Positions 63,780-64,000 of a stretch of 64,000 nucleotides of DNA are shown here, one piece after another. Below the pieces are notes generated by a model. The model had not been told where the DNA came from and did not search any database. It saw only the letters and a list, made by a program, of their open reading frames with translations. Positions within the stretch are counted from its first letter, which is position 1, and the number at the start of each line of letters is the position of its first letter. A program made the position numbers and the translations under genes. This stretch comes from Paenibacillus sp. cl123. Lineage in GTDB: Bacteria > Bacillota > Bacilli > Paenibacillales > NBRC-103111. The stretch covers positions 22,985 through 86,984 of the forward strand of contig NZ_FMYY01000026.1 of assembly GCF_900101595.1 (NCBI RefSeq). Reading direction: 5' to 3'.

Positions 63780-64000
63780 ATGAAGTATAAACTTAAGCAG
63801 AAACAGAATCAACGAATTACACGAATTACCGAAACAACACTGGTCGTTGGAGCGGACATCGCCAAGAAAGTCCATGTGGCTCGAGCAGTAGATTTCCGCG
63901 GCATCGAGCTTGGGAAGGATTGCACGTTCCACAACGATGCAGAAGGGCTAACGAAACTAGCAACGTGGATGAAGGATCTCGGGCAGCGACATGCGAAGAC
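63780..64000 (+). CDS. IS110-family transposase (N-terminal part, cut by window edge)
   Basis: About 73 residues are visible: a basic N-terminus (MKYKLKQKQNQRITR), then LVVGADIAKKVHVARAV, where D26 is the first catalytic Asp of the DEDD RuvC-like domain of IS110/IS1111 transposases. FHNDAEGLTKLATWM follows as in that family. AAAGAGG lies 7-13 bases upstream. These enzymes are guided by a bridge RNA encoded in the non-coding ends of the element. The C-terminal Ser-containing domain is outside the window. Confidence 0.88.
   Translation, partial: MKYKLKQKQNQRITRITETTLVVGADIAKKVHVARAVDFRGIELGKDCTFHNDAEGLTKLATWMKDLGQRHAK
63780..64000 (+). mobile_element. Left part of an IS110-family insertion sequence
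   Basis: Defined by the transposase start at 63780. The true left end lies upstream, probably after 63647. IS110 elements lack terminal inverted repeats in most cases, so the end cannot be read directly. Confidence 0.6.

Overview
The window looks like chromosome from a spore-forming, fairly high-GC Firmicute, most probably Paenibacillus or a close relative. That assignment is an inference from strong AGGAGG-type ribosome binding sites, a YyaC sporulation protein, a YjcZ-like small spore protein, LplB/YtcP-type sugar ABC systems, membrane-bound AraC regulators and a large secreted protein with three C-terminal SLH domains. No rRNA, tRNA or CRISPR array was seen.

Region 1 (1-18 kb) is mostly housekeeping and transport. 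It holds a cut-off family 2 glycosyltransferase, yyaC, an ABC exporter, a TetR-controlled pair of SMR pumps, a TauE/SafE permease, an NAD(P)-binding protein, a MarR-MFS operon with a clear promoter/operator, a divergent HPP/LysR pair, a DedA-NERD fusion, a thioredoxin-like and a metallo-beta-lactamase-fold protein, a small protein with a natural six-histidine run, and a copZ / copA copper-export pair. Each copper gene has its own CsoR-like palindrome. A LipA-type secreted lipase at 18 kb is broken by a frameshift.

Region 2 (18.9-52.8 kb) is a large carbohydrate-use locus. First comes a membrane AraC regulator divergent from an oligosaccharide ABC importer (two permeases and a lipoprotein) and a CE7 esterase. 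Then come two paralogous secreted clan GH-A-like hydrolases with C-terminal jelly-roll modules, and an SLH-anchored metallophosphoesterase on its own promoter. Next is an AraC / binding protein / two permeases / glpK / GH31 / glpD cluster. It is followed by a second, closely related binding protein under a perfect cre site, a second related AraC gene, an unrecognised 849-residue protein and a GH105 hydrolase. The glycerol genes, a GH31 enzyme and an importer together suggest uptake and cleavage of a glycerol glycoside. This is a hypothesis.

Region 3 (52.9-61.7 kb) is more AT-rich and resembles a defence island. A DUF2075 nuclease-helicase and a MazG-like pyrophosphohydrolase face an EVE-McrB-type AAA+ protein overlapping a DUF2357/PD-(D/E)XK nuclease, which together look like a type IV (modified-DNA) restriction system. 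These are followed by an 88-residue XRE regulator, two small unknown genes and a MazG-like gene split by an in-frame amber codon.

Region 4 (62-64 kb) carries an ECF41/SigJ-type sigma factor upstream of an AhpD-like carboxymuconolactone decarboxylase. Two sites with an identical ECF41-like promoter pattern are present. The window ends inside an IS110-family transposase.
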